DNA from: Flavobacterium daemonense
GTDB lineage: Bacteria; Bacteroidota; Bacteroidia; Flavobacteriales; Flavobacteriaceae
Assembly: GCF_007341385.1 (NCBI RefSeq)
Contig: NZ_VJYD01000006.1
Span: 206,209 to 270,208, forward strand
Length of the DNA stretch: 64,000 nt
Reading direction: 5' to 3'
Part shown: positions 1-9,496 of the stretch, piece after piece
How the letters are laid out: the number at the start of each line of letters is the position of its first letter
Position numbering within the stretch: position 1 is the stretch's first letter
Program-made: the position numbers and the translations under genes
The notes under the pieces: model-generated
Told to the model about the DNA's origin: nothing
Seen by the model: only the letters and a program-made list of their open reading frames with translations
Database searches by the model: none

Positions 1-578
1 CGATGCGTTTCAACAGTGTTTGTGCTGATGAAAAGCTGCTCGCTGATTTCTTTTCCGCTATATTCAAGTGATATTAAGGTGATTATTTCAATTTCACGTG
101 AACTTAAAATATGATTTTCGCTATAAGCGTTTTTATTTAATTTTGGATTGTTGTGTGTAAAGCTGTTGAATATTTTTTCTCGAACTGCATCGCAAAAATA
201 TTCTTGACCTTGATGTACAGCATGGATTGCATCGATAATATTTTCGCCTGCACATTTTTTTGTCAAATAGCCTTTGGCGTTTAGTTTCATGACTTCTTTA
301 ATGATTTTTAAATCGTCATAACTAGAAAGGACAATTACTTTGCACGAACTTTTTTTGGTATTAAATTCCTGCAATACTTTGATTCCGTCTTTTTCAGGCA
401 TGCTGATATCCAATATTAAAATTTCGGCATTGTCTTGAATTACATCATCATAGACGCTATTTCCATCCAGAGAACTGCCGACAACTTCAAAATCAATAAC
501 CGTCTGTAGCAAGTTGGTTAAGCCGTCAATCAGTACTTGATGATCATCTGCAAGGTGAATCTTTATTTTTAGAGGCAT
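1..578 (-). CDS. NarL/LuxR-type response regulator, cut by window edge
   Basis: Two-component response regulator whose C-terminus runs off the left edge of the window. The reverse strand is open from an ATG at 576-578 and reads MPLKIKIHLADDHQVL, with the acidic pair DD at residues 11-12. The likely phosphoacceptor is Asp57 in LILDISMP. The last visible residues (GKEISEQLFISTNTVETH) are the start of a LuxR-type helix-turn-helix. About 192 residues are visible, so only some 15-25 are missing. The partner kinase is not visible. The receiver and HTH assignment is secure; the target is unknown. Confidence 0.9.
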   Translation of the reverse strand, partial: MPLKIKIHLADDHQVLIDGLTNLLQTVIDFEVVGSSLDGNSVYDDVIQDNAEILILDISMPEKDGIKVLQEFNTKKSSCKVIVLSSYDDLKIIKEVMKLNAKGYLTKKCAGENIIDAIHAVHQGQEYFCDAVREKIFNSFTHNNPKLNKNAYSENHILSSREIEIITLISLEYSGKEISEQLFISTNTVETH

Positions 579-664
579 GGTATTTTTTTCGTAAAAAACA
601 AATTTACGGTCAAAACCATTTTTCAGGTAGGCATTATAAGGCTAATTTGTGGTAAGATAAGACA

Positions 665-692
665 CAAAAAAACCCGAATAAATATTCGGGTT
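665..692 (-). terminator. Rho-independent terminator of the DUF4293 gene
   Basis: Perfect 10-bp arms AACCCGAATA and TATTCGGGTT (671-692) with a 2-nt loop. On the minus strand they are followed by a T-run, about 30 bp after the DUF4293 stop. Confidence 0.8.
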
Positions 693-722
693 CTCTTCGC
701 ACAAAAAATTAAGTTTATAGGT

Positions 723-1139
723 TTATCTCAAACGATCTACAGATTTTACAAGATCTTCGTCCTTTTTGATGGCCTTATTAGCTAAAACTAATAACACGAT
801 AGCAACAATTGGAAGAAACATCCCAATACCTTTCTCAGAAACAGCGTTAACAGTCTCTCCAGATAAATTTAGTGATCGGTAAACAAATAATCCTAATAAA
901 ATTAAATTTAATATTATGTTCAGTCTGTTCATTACAAACTGATTTTGTCTCTTTTTGTATGATATAATGCTGATGATCGTCAGCATTGTGCTTAATCCTA
1001 ATAATACAGTGTACACTTGATCCTGCATAAAGTAAAAAGCTTTGCCGTTATTTAATGACCACAATGGTATAAAAAACATTAATACCCCTGTTATTACAAA
1101 GGTAAGAATTAAATAAACGGTTTGAATTCGTTGTAACAT
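723..1139 (-). CDS. DUF4293 family membrane protein
   Basis: Small integral membrane protein of unknown function, 138 residues, recognised by overall resemblance to the DUF4293 family of Bacteroidota (start MLQRIQTVYLIL). Four hydrophobic segments are visible at about residues 5-27, 40-60, 70-88 and 103-120, ending in a short charged tail. It is divergent from rho, with about 180 bp between the starts, and is followed by its own terminator. Nothing in the sequence suggests a specific role. Confidence 0.85.
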   Translation of the reverse strand: MLQRIQTVYLILTFVITGVLMFFIPLWSLNNGKAFYFMQDQVYTVLLGLSTMLTIISIISYKKRQNQFVMNRLNIILNLILLGLFVYRSLNLSGETVNAVSEKGIGMFLPIVAIVLLVLANKAIKKDEDLVKSVDRLR

Positions 1140-1322
1140 AACTTGAAATTGTTTTACAAAAATATATTTTCTTTTTTATAAATACTATTGTATGATTAAA
1201 TTTTATTCGTATTATTGCATCATAATACCGTAAGCACTTCATACTGCGGTCAATTGAAATTATTTATCTACCTATTCTTTTTACTGTTTTTCCTTTAAAA
1301 TAATTAAATTCATAGAACATTC

Positions 1323-3137
1323 ATGTTTGATATTTCTGCATTAAAAGAAATGAAGCTTTCTGAGCTTCAAGAAATAGCTAAGTTAGCTAAAACAATAAAG
1401 TTTAATGGTGTTAAAAAAGACGCTCTAATTGGTCAGATTTTAGCACATCAAGAAGCGACTGCAGCGCCGCCGGCTCCTGCTGTGGCCGAAAAGGAAATAG
1501 CAGAAGACAAACCCAAAAGAGCTAGAATTGTTCCAGCAAAAAAAACAGCTGCTTCAAAAAATGCTCCAGTTTTAGAATTTGATAAAGCCGAGGAAGCAAT
1601 TCCAGAAAAAAAGGAAAATACGGTAAAACCAAAAATTCAGGCACCAAAAAATCAAGCGCCAAAAGTTGAGGAAAGTGCTGAGAATCCTGTTGCAGAAAAA
1701 AGAGAACCAAAAATCGTAAAGTTTAATAAATCGGCTTACGAAAAAAAGGTTGCACTTCAAAAGGAAAAAGAAGCAGTAAAAGAAGTGATTGCTGAAGAAG
1801 GTACTGAAATTCAGGCTCCAGTAGCAGAAAAAACGGAAACAGCTCCTCAGACAAAAAAGATAAATCCGAATCAGAATAAAAATCAAAACCCAAACCAAAA
1901 TCCGAATCAGAATCCAAACCAAAATGGAAATCAAAACGGTAATGGAAATGGGAATAACGGAAATCAAAATCCGAATCATAAAAATAAAAAGAATAATAAT
2001 TTCAGAGATTCAGATTTTGAATTTGACGGAATTATTGAAAGTGAAGGTGTTCTTGAGATGATGCCAGACGGTTACGGATTCTTACGTTCATCAGATTATA
2101 ATTATTTAGCCTCTCCAGATGATATTTATTTATCAACTTCACAAATCAGATTATTTGGTCTTAAGACCGGAGATACTGTAAAAGGAGTGGTTCGTCCTCC
2201 AAAAGAAGGCGAGAAATTTTTCCCTTTAGTTCGTGTACTTAAAATTAATGGACACGATCCGCAGGTTGTTCGCGATAGAGTTTCTTTTGAACACTTGACA
2301 CCTGTTTTCCCATCTGAAAAATTCAAATTAGCAGAAAAAGGCAGTTCTATCTCAACGCGTATTATCGATTTGTTTTCTCCAATAGGAAAAGGTCAGCGTG
2401 GTATGATCGTTGCACAGCCTAAAACAGGTAAAACGATGTTGCTTAAGGATATAGCAAACGCAATTGCTGCAAATCATCCTGAAGTTTATTTGATTGTTCT
2501 TTTGATTGATGAGCGCCCTGAAGAGGTTACAGATATGCAAAGAAGTGTTCGTGGTGAAGTTATTGCTTCAACTTTTGACAGAGAACCACAAGAACACGTA
2601 AAAATTGCAAATATTGTTCTTGAAAAAGCAAAACGTTTAGTAGAATGTGGACATGATGTTGTGATTCTGTTAGACTCAATTACACGTTTAGCGAGAGCTT
2701 ACAATACGGTACAGCCGGCTTCTGGAAAAGTATTAAGTGGTGGTGTTGATGCAAATGCATTGCAGAAACCAAAGCGTTTCTTCGGAGCGGCTAGAAATGT
2801 TGAAAACGGTGGTTCATTAAGTATTATCGCAACTGCATTGACCGAAACTGGTTCTAAAATGGATGAGGTTATCTTTGAGGAATTCAAAGGAACTGGAAAC
2901 ATGGAACTTCAATTGGATCGTAAAATTGCGAACAAACGTATTTTCCCAGCTATCGATCTTACGTCATCAAGTACTCGTCGCGACGATTTATTGTTAGACG
3001 AGAAAACATTACAAAGGATGTGGATCATGCGTAAATATCTTTCAGATATGAATCCAGTTGAATCTATGGATTTTGTAAACGACCGTTTCAAGAAAACAAG
3101 AAACAACGAAGAGTTTTTGATTTCTATGAATGACTAA
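1323..3137 (+). CDS. rho: Transcription termination factor Rho with long disordered insert
   Basis: Hexameric RNA helicase that ends transcription. The N-terminal Rho SAP-like domain covers about residues 5-38. A Lys/Ala/Glu/Pro-rich low-complexity stretch (40-180) and an Asn/Gln/Pro tract (about 181-223, built on an NPNQ unit) follow. The cold-shock RNA-binding domain is near 235-310 (DGYGFLRS), Walker A is QPKTGKT (Lys370, Thr371), and Walker B is VVILLD near 446. At 604 residues it is far longer than E. coli Rho (419), and all the excess lies in the disordered insert. Long inserts are known from Bacteroidota Rho proteins. It stands alone, with a bidirectional terminator downstream. Confidence 0.97.
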   Translation: MFDISALKEMKLSELQEIAKLAKTIKFNGVKKDALIGQILAHQEATAAPPAPAVAEKEIAEDKPKRARIVPAKKTAASKNAPVLEFDKAEEAIPEKKENTVKPKIQAPKNQAPKVEESAENPVAEKREPKIVKFNKSAYEKKVALQKEKEAVKEVIAEEGTEIQAPVAEKTETAPQTKKINPNQNKNQNPNQNPNQNPNQNGNQNGNGNGNNGNQNPNHKNKKNNNFRDSDFEFDGIIESEGVLEMMPDGYGFLRSSDYNYLASPDDIYLSTSQIRLFGLKTGDTVKGVVRPPKEGEKFFPLVRVLKINGHDPQVVRDRVSFEHLTPVFPSEKFKLAEKGSSISTRIIDLFSPIGKGQRGMIVAQPKTGKTMLLKDIANAIAANHPEVYLIVLLIDERPEEVTDMQRSVRGEVIASTFDREPQEHVKIANIVLEKAKRLVECGHDVVILLDSITRLARAYNTVQPASGKVLSGGVDANALQKPKRFFGAARNVENGGSLSIIATALTETGSKMDEVIFEEFKGTGNMELQLDRKIANKRIFPAIDLTSSSTRRDDLLLDEKTLQRMWIMRKYLSDMNPVESMDFVNDRFKKTRNNEEFLISMND

Positions 3138-3138
3138 G

Positions 3139-3310
3139 GAAAGGTTCAAAGGCTCAAAGTAACAAAGGTTCAGGGGTTTTTCGCTGTGAATCTATAATAT
3201 AAAAAAAGGATGAGTTTATTAAAACTCATCCTTTTTTGTTTTGATCTTGGTATAAAATCTTTATGATTTCAAAGAAACCTTTGAACCTTTGTTACTTTGA
3301 ACCTTTGCAC
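3139..3310. repeat. Inverted repeat flanking the rho terminator
   Basis: CAAAGTAACAAAGGTTCA at 3155-3172 is the exact reverse complement of 3282-3299. The similarity extends imperfectly outward (AAGGTTCAAAGG and its complement). The arms enclose the terminator, so the whole convergent gap can fold into one long stem. Confidence 0.8.
3202..3237. terminator. Bidirectional terminator between rho and the M28 peptidase gene
   Basis: Stem with GGATGAGTTT on one side and AAACTCATCC on the other. It has an A-run before and a T-run after, so it can work for both convergent genes. Confidence 0.85.
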
Positions 3311-3322
3311 CTAAAAAGGAAC

Positions 3323-4339
3323 CTATTTTTTATCCACTACCGGTCTGTTTTCTCTATTTGCTAAATCCCAAGCAACAACAAAAGCCAATTGTGCTCTTTT
3401 TGCTAAAGCATCGTATTCGATTTTTTGAGGTTCATCGCCTTTTTGGTGGTAATCTTCGTGAACTCCGTTGAAGAAGAAAACAGCAGGAATACCATGTTTT
3501 GCAAAGTTATAGTGGTCAGAACGCTCGTAAAAATGATTTGGATCTTTTGGATCGTTGAATTTGAAATCCAAATCCATTTTGATGTATTTATTATTTTGAG
3601 TGACAACTGTATTATGCAATTCACTTGATAATCTGTCAGCACCAATTACATATACATAATTATTAGTATTGGCATGCTCAACATCACGACGACCAATCAT
3701 ATCAATATTGATATCAGTGATTGTATTTGCGATAGGAAATAACGGATTTTCAGAGTAATAACGAGATCCATGCAAACCATGCTCTTCACCTGTAACGTGA
3801 AGGAATAAAATAGAACGTTTTGGTCCGTGTCCTTCTTTTTTGGCTTTAGCAAATGCTTTAGCGATTTCCATAACTGCTACAGTTCCAGATCCGTCATCAT
3901 CGGCACCGTTGTAGATGTCGCCATTTTTAATTCCAACGTGGTCGTAGTGCGCAGAAATTACCAAAACTTCATCTGGTTTTTCAGAACCTTCAATATACGC
4001 CCAGATATTCTCTGAATCTGGCAGATTTTCGTTGCGTCTTGCATTTAAAAATGATGCCGGAATATGTTGGTAGTAATCAGTTGCTCCTTTTGGGAACGAG
4101 ATTTTATTTTGTTTGTATTGCTCGATCATATAAAGTCCGGCTTTTTTCTGCCCTTTCGAACCAGTTTCACGGCCTTCCATTTCATCGGAAGCAACAACAT
4201 AAAGCATTTTTTTCAAGTCTTTTGCCGTGATCGAATTCATGTATTTCGTTGGGTCTGAGTTGTCTTTTGGAGAAGCAGACTGCGTGTTTTTACATGAAAA
4301 CGCCGAAGCAATTAGTAATAGAATTACAATTTTTTTCAT
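3323..4339 (-). CDS. M28 family zinc aminopeptidase, lipoprotein
   Basis: Secreted metallopeptidase of the M28 family (338 residues). The start at 4337-4339 gives a lipoprotein signal peptide MKKIVILLLIASAFSC with lipobox Cys16; a longer in-frame start would put 13 polar residues ahead of it and is unlikely. Zinc-site motifs are visible: SAHYDHVG, NGADDDGSG, TGEEHGLHGS and the late SDHYNF. The family cleaves N-terminal residues or dipeptides from peptides. The upstream DUF3667 gene ends 7 bp before this start, so the two are probably cotranscribed. The substrate cannot be predicted. Confidence 0.9.
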   Translation of the reverse strand: MKKIVILLLIASAFSCKNTQSASPKDNSDPTKYMNSITAKDLKKMLYVVASDEMEGRETGSKGQKKAGLYMIEQYKQNKISFPKGATDYYQHIPASFLNARRNENLPDSENIWAYIEGSEKPDEVLVISAHYDHVGIKNGDIYNGADDDGSGTVAVMEIAKAFAKAKKEGHGPKRSILFLHVTGEEHGLHGSRYYSENPLFPIANTITDINIDMIGRRDVEHANTNNYVYVIGADRLSSELHNTVVTQNNKYIKMDLDFKFNDPKDPNHFYERSDHYNFAKHGIPAVFFFNGVHEDYHQKGDEPQKIEYDALAKRAQLAFVVAWDLANRENRPVVDKK

Positions 4340-4346
4340 TTGAGTG

Positions 4347-5348
4347 TTAGTGTAAATTAATGAATATGTATAGAACATAAAATATCAGTAAAAATAGAAT
4401 AAAAAGCGAATTTATAATAAAGAGAAATACACTTTTAACAAATGAAACAAATCGGCTTTCGCCATAAAAACGATGATGCGCCGGATAAAAATAGTAACAC
4501 ATCCAGACTATTCCGACAAAATTTATGATATTCACGATTGCGTCTGCAGCGCCCTTTTCTCCAAATAATCCGCCTATTTTATTTACGATGAATAAAACGA
4601 GAAAAATCAAGAGCAAGAAGGAGAAATAATGCAGAGTGAAAATTCCGTGATCAAAGTAATACCATCTTTTTTTGCCATGGAAAATCCATAAGAAAAAAGC
4701 AAAAAATGGCATTATAATAAATAGAATTTTCGGAATGTTATGAATAAACGATTCAATGAATTTTTCTATAATTTCTTTCTTGGTATTGTTTTCAGTAACG
4801 TGTGTCGCTTTTTCATAAATCCAATATTCAAAATCAGAAAGCTTTTCGTCTTCTTTCCCGTATTTTTGAATGGAGTCGATTTCCTTCATTGTTTTCAACT
4901 GAAAATAGGATTTATCTAATGTTTTCGACTTAAGATATGACTTTTCTTTCCAGCCTTCTTTGTCTTTAGTATTTGCATTTTCGAAATTGGATGTGATTTC
5001 CTTATCATTTTTCGTAAGATTTTCAGTTACCTTATTTGGGAATAATGCAATTAAAAGAAAAGTAACAAAACTGATAAAAATATAAAGACGTACCGGTGCT
5101 AAATAGGATAATCTTTTTCCCGAAAGATATTCTTTGGTTAAAGTCGCCGGTTTTAGAAGCAGATTTTTAATGGTTTTCCAGAAAGCATTTTCATAATGCG
5201 TCAAGTCTTCAAAAAAGTGAATAAACAAATGATGAAATGTTTTTCGGGTGTCTGTATTTTCCTGACCGCAATTTGGACAAAACTTCTGTTCGACAACATG
5301 TCTGCAGTTCAAACAGGTTTTATCTTTTCTAATTGGACTATGTGACAT
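4347..5348 (-). CDS. DUF3667 domain membrane protein with zinc ribbon
   Basis: Membrane protein of unknown function, 333 residues. The N-terminus carries a zinc-ribbon-like pair of CxxC motifs (CLNCRHVVEQKFCPNCG, about residues 14-30). The DUF3667-typical stretch follows (HHLFIHFFEDLTHYENAFW, then LLLKPATLTKEYLSGKR). A transmembrane helix lies near residues 85-105 and four more lie in the C-terminal third; the middle is a charged, probably coiled region. It is the first gene of a two-gene unit with the M28 peptidase. Family assignment is by motif; the role is unknown. Confidence 0.85.
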   Translation of the reverse strand: MSHSPIRKDKTCLNCRHVVEQKFCPNCGQENTDTRKTFHHLFIHFFEDLTHYENAFWKTIKNLLLKPATLTKEYLSGKRLSYLAPVRLYIFISFVTFLLIALFPNKVTENLTKNDKEITSNFENANTKDKEGWKEKSYLKSKTLDKSYFQLKTMKEIDSIQKYGKEDEKLSDFEYWIYEKATHVTENNTKKEIIEKFIESFIHNIPKILFIIMPFFAFFLWIFHGKKRWYYFDHGIFTLHYFSFLLLIFLVLFIVNKIGGLFGEKGAADAIVNIINFVGIVWMCYYFYPAHHRFYGESRFVSFVKSVFLFIINSLFILFLLIFYVLYIFINLH

Positions 5349-5400
5349 TGGTTGATTTTGTTGGGTTTGATTTGGTTTTTAGTTACATTTTTTTTTGCCC

Positions 5401-5517
5401 ACGGATGGCACAGATTTAAACGGGTTTGCACTGGTTTTTTTGCCACGAGTTGCACGAATTAGCGCGAATTAATTTTTTAGAATTCGTGTAAATCTGGTTA
5501 AATCAGCGTCATCCGTA
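5401..5517. repeat. GCCACGAATT-family palindromic repeat
   Basis: This gap contains GCCACGAGTTGCACGAATTAG and a diverged complement (AATTCGTGTAAATCTGG). It is bracketed by ACGGATG...CATCCGT. Related copies occur at 17955-18057, 53809-53840, 62081-62166 and 62695-62775. It lies downstream of the DUF3667 promoter side and upstream of no obvious gene. Confidence 0.6.
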
Positions 5518-5533
5518 AGCGATCTACAGAATA

Positions 5534-6307
5534 TTATTTTTTCAAAACTTCATTTAAGAAAAGCTGTAAATGAGCAAAAGCTCTTTTGGCAGCAACAGGA
5601 TTATAAGCTGCTCCTTTAGAGTTATCGCTTCCTGCTTCTGGATTGGTGAAAGAGTGAACTGAATCTGCATAATAAATCATTTGCCAATCGGCTTTTGAGT
5701 CACGCATTTCCTGTTGGAAAGCAGCAACTTCTTCTTTAGAAACAAATGGATCATCGGCTCCGTGGCAAATCAAAACTTTTGCAGTGATTGGTGTTGCAGG
5801 TCTTGAAGCATCTTTTCCTAGACCACCGTGAAACGACGCAACTCCTTTTACGTTTAAGTGACCGCGTGCAGCTTCAAGAACTCCAGTTCCGCCAAAACAA
5901 TAACCAATAACAACTATATTATCAGTATTTGCGCCAGATTTAATTAATTCCTGTAATGCAGCGTTGATTCTTTTTTGATACGCTTCGTAATTAGTTTTGT
6001 AAAAGCCTGCTTGTTTTCCTGCTTCTGAAGTGTTTTTTGGATAATTACCTTCTCCATAAATATCAGCTATGAAAACATGATAACCAAGTTTTGATAAATC
6101 TTCTGCAATTCCTTTTGAAGCATTATCAATTCCAAGCCAAGCCGGAAGAAGTAAAATACCAGGATTTTGACTGCTTTTTTTAGCAGGTTTTATAGATAAA
6201 CCATTTAATGCCTGATTTCCGTCGGCATATTTTACAGGTTTCAATTGTGCGCTTATAGTGTTAGAAAACAATATAGTAGCGAAAATAATAAGGGCTGATT
6301 TTTTCAT
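5534..6307 (-). CDS. Exported dienelactone hydrolase family protein
   Basis: Alpha/beta hydrolase of the dienelactone hydrolase family, 257 residues. A signal peptide (MKKSALIIFATILFSNTISAQ) predicts export to the periplasm. The nucleophile elbow GYCFGG places a cysteine at 137, as in dienelactone hydrolase. The Asp (GADDPF) and His (DSVHSF) of the triad are present. Family members open lactones or cleave small esters; the true substrate is unknown. It appears monocistronic: a long gap lies before it and 101 bp separate it from the acylase gene, including a terminator. Confidence 0.88.
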   Translation of the reverse strand: MKKSALIIFATILFSNTISAQLKPVKYADGNQALNGLSIKPAKKSSQNPGILLLPAWLGIDNASKGIAEDLSKLGYHVFIADIYGEGNYPKNTSEAGKQAGFYKTNYEAYQKRINAALQELIKSGANTDNIVVIGYCFGGTGVLEAARGHLNVKGVASFHGGLGKDASRPATPITAKVLICHGADDPFVSKEEVAAFQQEMRDSKADWQMIYYADSVHSFTNPEAGSDNSKGAAYNPVAAKRAFAHLQLFLNEVLKK

Positions 6308-6349
6308 CGATTTACAATTTTAAACAAATATCAGAAATATTCTCTTATA

Positions 6350-6382
6350 AAAAAACCTCGAAAGAAAGTTCTTCCAAGGTTT
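6350..6382 (-). terminator. Terminator after the acylase gene
   Basis: On the minus strand an imperfect stem (AACCTTGGAAGAA with TTTCGAGGTT) is followed by a run of seven T. It begins about 25 bp after the acylase stop. Confidence 0.7.
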
Positions 6383-6408
6383 GCTTATAATCATTTTTAG
6401 TGTCAGAA

Positions 6409-8607
6409 TTATTCGCCGGGATGATATGTTTTTTCGGCATTTTTCATGACGTCTTCTTTGTAGAATAAAACGTCTTTAAATTGTCCTTTTTGGTACATTT
6501 CGGCTTGATCTGTAAAATGTTTTGAATTTTCGTCACCGCTGTTTCCGCCGGCTAATAATGATTTTGCCTTGATTTTAGGACCAAACTCAACTGCGCAGAT
6601 AAAACTGTTTCCGTTATAACCGTAGCGTTTTTTAGTGCCATTTTGGTAGTTGCTTTTAAAAGATGGCAGACTTCCCCAAGAACCTGGGCCGTAGCCAATT
6701 GGCAAACTTGGTTTTGAATCGTCGTATTTTAAGTCGATCGCACCGCTTGAACGCTGATAACGGTTGATTTCACCCCAAGCAATTTGCCATTTTCCAAATT
6801 TTGATTCTAATTCTTTTAAAACCGTTTGCAACTGCGGAATCATTTGCGATACGGTTGCATTTTTTGCAAATTTCTTAGTGTTTTCAACTTGATCTAATTC
6901 CCCTTCATCAACATATGCTTTTAAAATAATCGGATCTAATTTATAAGCCCATTCAACGGCTAATGTGGTTGCTACTGAATTTTCCTTTGCATAATAATCC
7001 CAATTTTTTAGAATTGAAATAGGTTCTTTTAATGAAGCATATTCTGCCGATTCTGGATTTATGTTTTTTTCGAAGATATTCACTAAAGTCGGAATCAAGA
7101 TTTCGAAAATCGATAATTTAGAGTCATAACCATCGGCAATTACTTTGTCTAAAGTATATTTTTCGCCTTTGCTAAAAATTCTAACGGCATTTATTGCTCT
7201 AAAATTTTCACCGTCTGGCGCCATATACGGAACGTAGTTTTCTTTTTTCGGACTGTTTTCTCCAGCAACCGAGAAAGGAGTGGAGTTGCAGTTTTGAAGC
7301 CAGCCATTTACCGGATTGTAAACGTGAACGGTTTCGTCAACATTATGCAAGCCTTTCCATCGTGTTGCTGAAATCGATCCGTCAACTACTTTTGCCCAAT
7401 TCAAATTTTTATCTCTAATTGGAATAAAATTTCCGTGCCAGTACGCAATATTTCCTTTACTATCAGCATAAACGGTATTATTTGACGTATTAGCTTTTAA
7501 GTCCATTGCTTTTTTATAGTCGTCGAAGTTTTTAGATTTTGTTCGAACCCAACTCTGAATCAAACTGGTCATTGATCTGTTGTTTGATTTTAAGCTGATC
7601 CATTTTCCATCGCGTTTTGCCATAATTGGACCATTGTTCGTAAAATAGGTCTTGAACTTTTTCGGAACCAATTTTCCATTTTCGGTATAATTGATTGTGA
7701 TTTCTTTTTCGATTATTGGGAGAAATTTGCCATCAAATTCATAAAACAATTTACCTTTTTTATCGATGATTTTTTCGGCGTACATATCGGCAACATCAAC
7801 ATTTGATGAAGTATGCATCCAACCACAGTTTTCATTAAAACCTTGGTAAATAAAAAATTGTCCCCAAGTTACAGCGCCGTAAACGTTCAAACCTTCTTCG
7901 CTTGTAATTTGAACTTCGGGTCTAAAATAAAAAGTCGTGTGCGGATTGATGTATAAAATAGCATTTCCGTCGGCGGTTTTTGAGGGAGCAAATGCAAATC
8001 CGTTTGAACCCGTCTGCACATATTTTTCTCTTTCGACATACGCCACTTTATCATTATTTCCAGAATAAAAAGCTTTTAATTCGGCTGTAGAAAGATCTGC
8101 AGTGCTAATCGCGCCAATACTTCCGTCTGTCCACAGCAAAGGAAACCACGGTTCAAAATGCGTTAAAAGAGCCGGTTTTACTTCAGGATGTTTGTATAAA
8201 TAAAAATTAATTGCGTCTGCATAACTGTTTAGAAGTTTTTTAAGCCATTCAGGTGCTTTTTTATAATCAGCTTTTGCTTCATCTGTATCAATTAAAAGTT
8301 TAATTTCTAAATCATTATATAAAACCGATTGTCCTTTTATTTCTGAAAGACGGCCTAATTTTTCAATATAATTCATTTCGATTCTCTTAAAATCGTCTTC
8401 ACATTGCGCATATAGTAATCCAAAAACGGCATCGGCATCAGTTTTGCCATAAACATGCGGAATTCCCCAATTATCACGAATTATAGTGACTTGTTTAGCT
8501 GATTTTTCTAAGCGTTCAATTTTTTTTGGACTGATTTTTTGTGCCGAAAGTTGAAAACTCAGACAAATGAAAAAAACTGATTTTATGATTTTAGAATAAG
8601 AATACAT
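6409..8607 (-). CDS. Penicillin-acylase family (Ntn) amidase, exported
   Basis: N-terminal nucleophile amidohydrolase of the penicillin/AHL acylase family, 732 residues. Such enzymes are made as one chain and self-cleave into alpha and beta subunits. Here the cut would fall at Gly200/Ser201 (QTGSNGFAF), with Ser201 as nucleophile. The alpha part has the typical RDNWGIPHVYG and the beta part has NPHTTFYFRPEV. A signal peptide ending LSAQ near residue 23 predicts a periplasmic enzyme. It starts 2 bp after the cyanophycinase-like gene, so the two are surely cotranscribed. Family members cleave acyl amides such as beta-lactams, acyl-homoserine lactones or acyl peptides; which one applies here is not visible. 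Confidence 0.9.
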   Translation of the reverse strand: MYSYSKIIKSVFFICLSFQLSAQKISPKKIERLEKSAKQVTIIRDNWGIPHVYGKTDADAVFGLLYAQCEDDFKRIEMNYIEKLGRLSEIKGQSVLYNDLEIKLLIDTDEAKADYKKAPEWLKKLLNSYADAINFYLYKHPEVKPALLTHFEPWFPLLWTDGSIGAISTADLSTAELKAFYSGNNDKVAYVEREKYVQTGSNGFAFAPSKTADGNAILYINPHTTFYFRPEVQITSEEGLNVYGAVTWGQFFIYQGFNENCGWMHTSSNVDVADMYAEKIIDKKGKLFYEFDGKFLPIIEKEITINYTENGKLVPKKFKTYFTNNGPIMAKRDGKWISLKSNNRSMTSLIQSWVRTKSKNFDDYKKAMDLKANTSNNTVYADSKGNIAYWHGNFIPIRDKNLNWAKVVDGSISATRWKGLHNVDETVHVYNPVNGWLQNCNSTPFSVAGENSPKKENYVPYMAPDGENFRAINAVRIFSKGEKYTLDKVIADGYDSKLSIFEILIPTLVNIFEKNINPESAEYASLKEPISILKNWDYYAKENSVATTLAVEWAYKLDPIILKAYVDEGELDQVENTKKFAKNATVSQMIPQLQTVLKELESKFGKWQIAWGEINRYQRSSGAIDLKYDDSKPSLPIGYGPGSWGSLPSFKSNYQNGTKKRYGYNGNSFICAVEFGPKIKAKSLLAGGNSGDENSKHFTDQAEMYQKGQFKDVLFYKEDVMKNAEKTYHPGE

Positions 8608-8609
8608 TA

Positions 8610-9464
8610 TTATTTTATATTAAATTTTTGACCGGCAGTATAAATGCTCATTTGTAGATTTTCGATAGAAATGAGATTGTTTTTGTTTGATTTTTTGATT
8701 CCTTTTGGTTTTCGTACCACAATAACTTCACTTTCTCCGGCGACTTCAATTTCGTTATTTCGAACAATAATTGCGGTGGCTTCATCAATTCCAATGCCGG
8801 TTAAATCTGGAAATTCAACTAAGGCTGAAAGCAGGCGATTGTAGCGATTTCTCTTTAAAAAATGCTGATCGATAACTGCGGTTTTCAATAAACCCAAACC
8901 TTCTGAAGTTTCTAAATTGTCGTATCTAATATTATCAAAAGTTCCCGAATATTCTTTTTCTAATTTCTGATTTCCGGTAATCATTTTTTCAGACATTACA
9001 GCTGCGCCGGCGCTGGTTCCAGAAATTGTGCTTCCGTTTTCATATGCTTTTTGAATCGCTGTTTTGATTGGTGTATTTTGAACCACGTTCATAAACCGAC
9101 TTTGATCGCCTCCGCTGATGAAAATCAGTTTTGCTTTTTGAACTGAATCTGTCAGTTTTTTATTTTGTGCTGTTTCTTTGTTGAAATTCAGCATTACAAT
9201 GGGGTTTTGCGTCAATTTTACCATTTGTGTTTTAAAGAAAATATACGAGCTGTCTGGTTCTTCGCTCGACATTGGCAAAACCACTATGTAATCTTTTTTT
9301 CCTAATTCGGCTACAGCCAAAACCTGTTTCATTAAATCATCAGAACGATTGCCTCCGCCAATTATAAATAATTTTCCCTTAGCGTTTTGTGCTTGCGAAA
9401 AACCTGTAATTAAAAGCAAAAGAAATAAAGAAAGCAGACGAAAATAAGCGGATTTTTTTTTCAT
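8610..9464 (-). CDS. Cyanophycinase-like S51 serine peptidase, exported
   Basis: Peptidase of the S51 (cyanophycinase/dipeptidase E) class, 284 residues. An N-terminal signal peptide ends near GFSQAQ. The core shows IIGGGNR at residues 34-40, the S51 glycine motif FISGGDQSR, and the nucleophile motif GTSAGA with Ser151; a His (DQHFL) follows. Cyanophycinases release beta-Asp-Arg dipeptides. No cyanophycin synthetase is visible, so the substrate may be exogenous or another Asp/isoAsp peptide. It is operonic with the acylase. The nearby Lrp and rocD genes fit a theme of arginine or ornithine use, but that link is inference. Confidence 0.88.
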   Translation of the reverse strand: MKKKSAYFRLLSLFLLLLITGFSQAQNAKGKLFIIGGGNRSDDLMKQVLAVAELGKKDYIVVLPMSSEEPDSSYIFFKTQMVKLTQNPIVMLNFNKETAQNKKLTDSVQKAKLIFISGGDQSRFMNVVQNTPIKTAIQKAYENGSTISGTSAGAAVMSEKMITGNQKLEKEYSGTFDNIRYDNLETSEGLGLLKTAVIDQHFLKRNRYNRLLSALVEFPDLTGIGIDEATAIIVRNNEIEVAGESEVIVVRKPKGIKKSNKNNLISIENLQMSIYTAGQKFNIK

Positions 9465-9496
9465 AAAAAAGAAAGGATTCAGCTAATTGTAAGGAA

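Noticed and set aside
1572..1979. Minus-strand hydrophobic frame inside rho
   Set aside because: It mirrors the Lys/Asn-rich insert of Rho and has low-complexity Ile/Leu/Phe content only.
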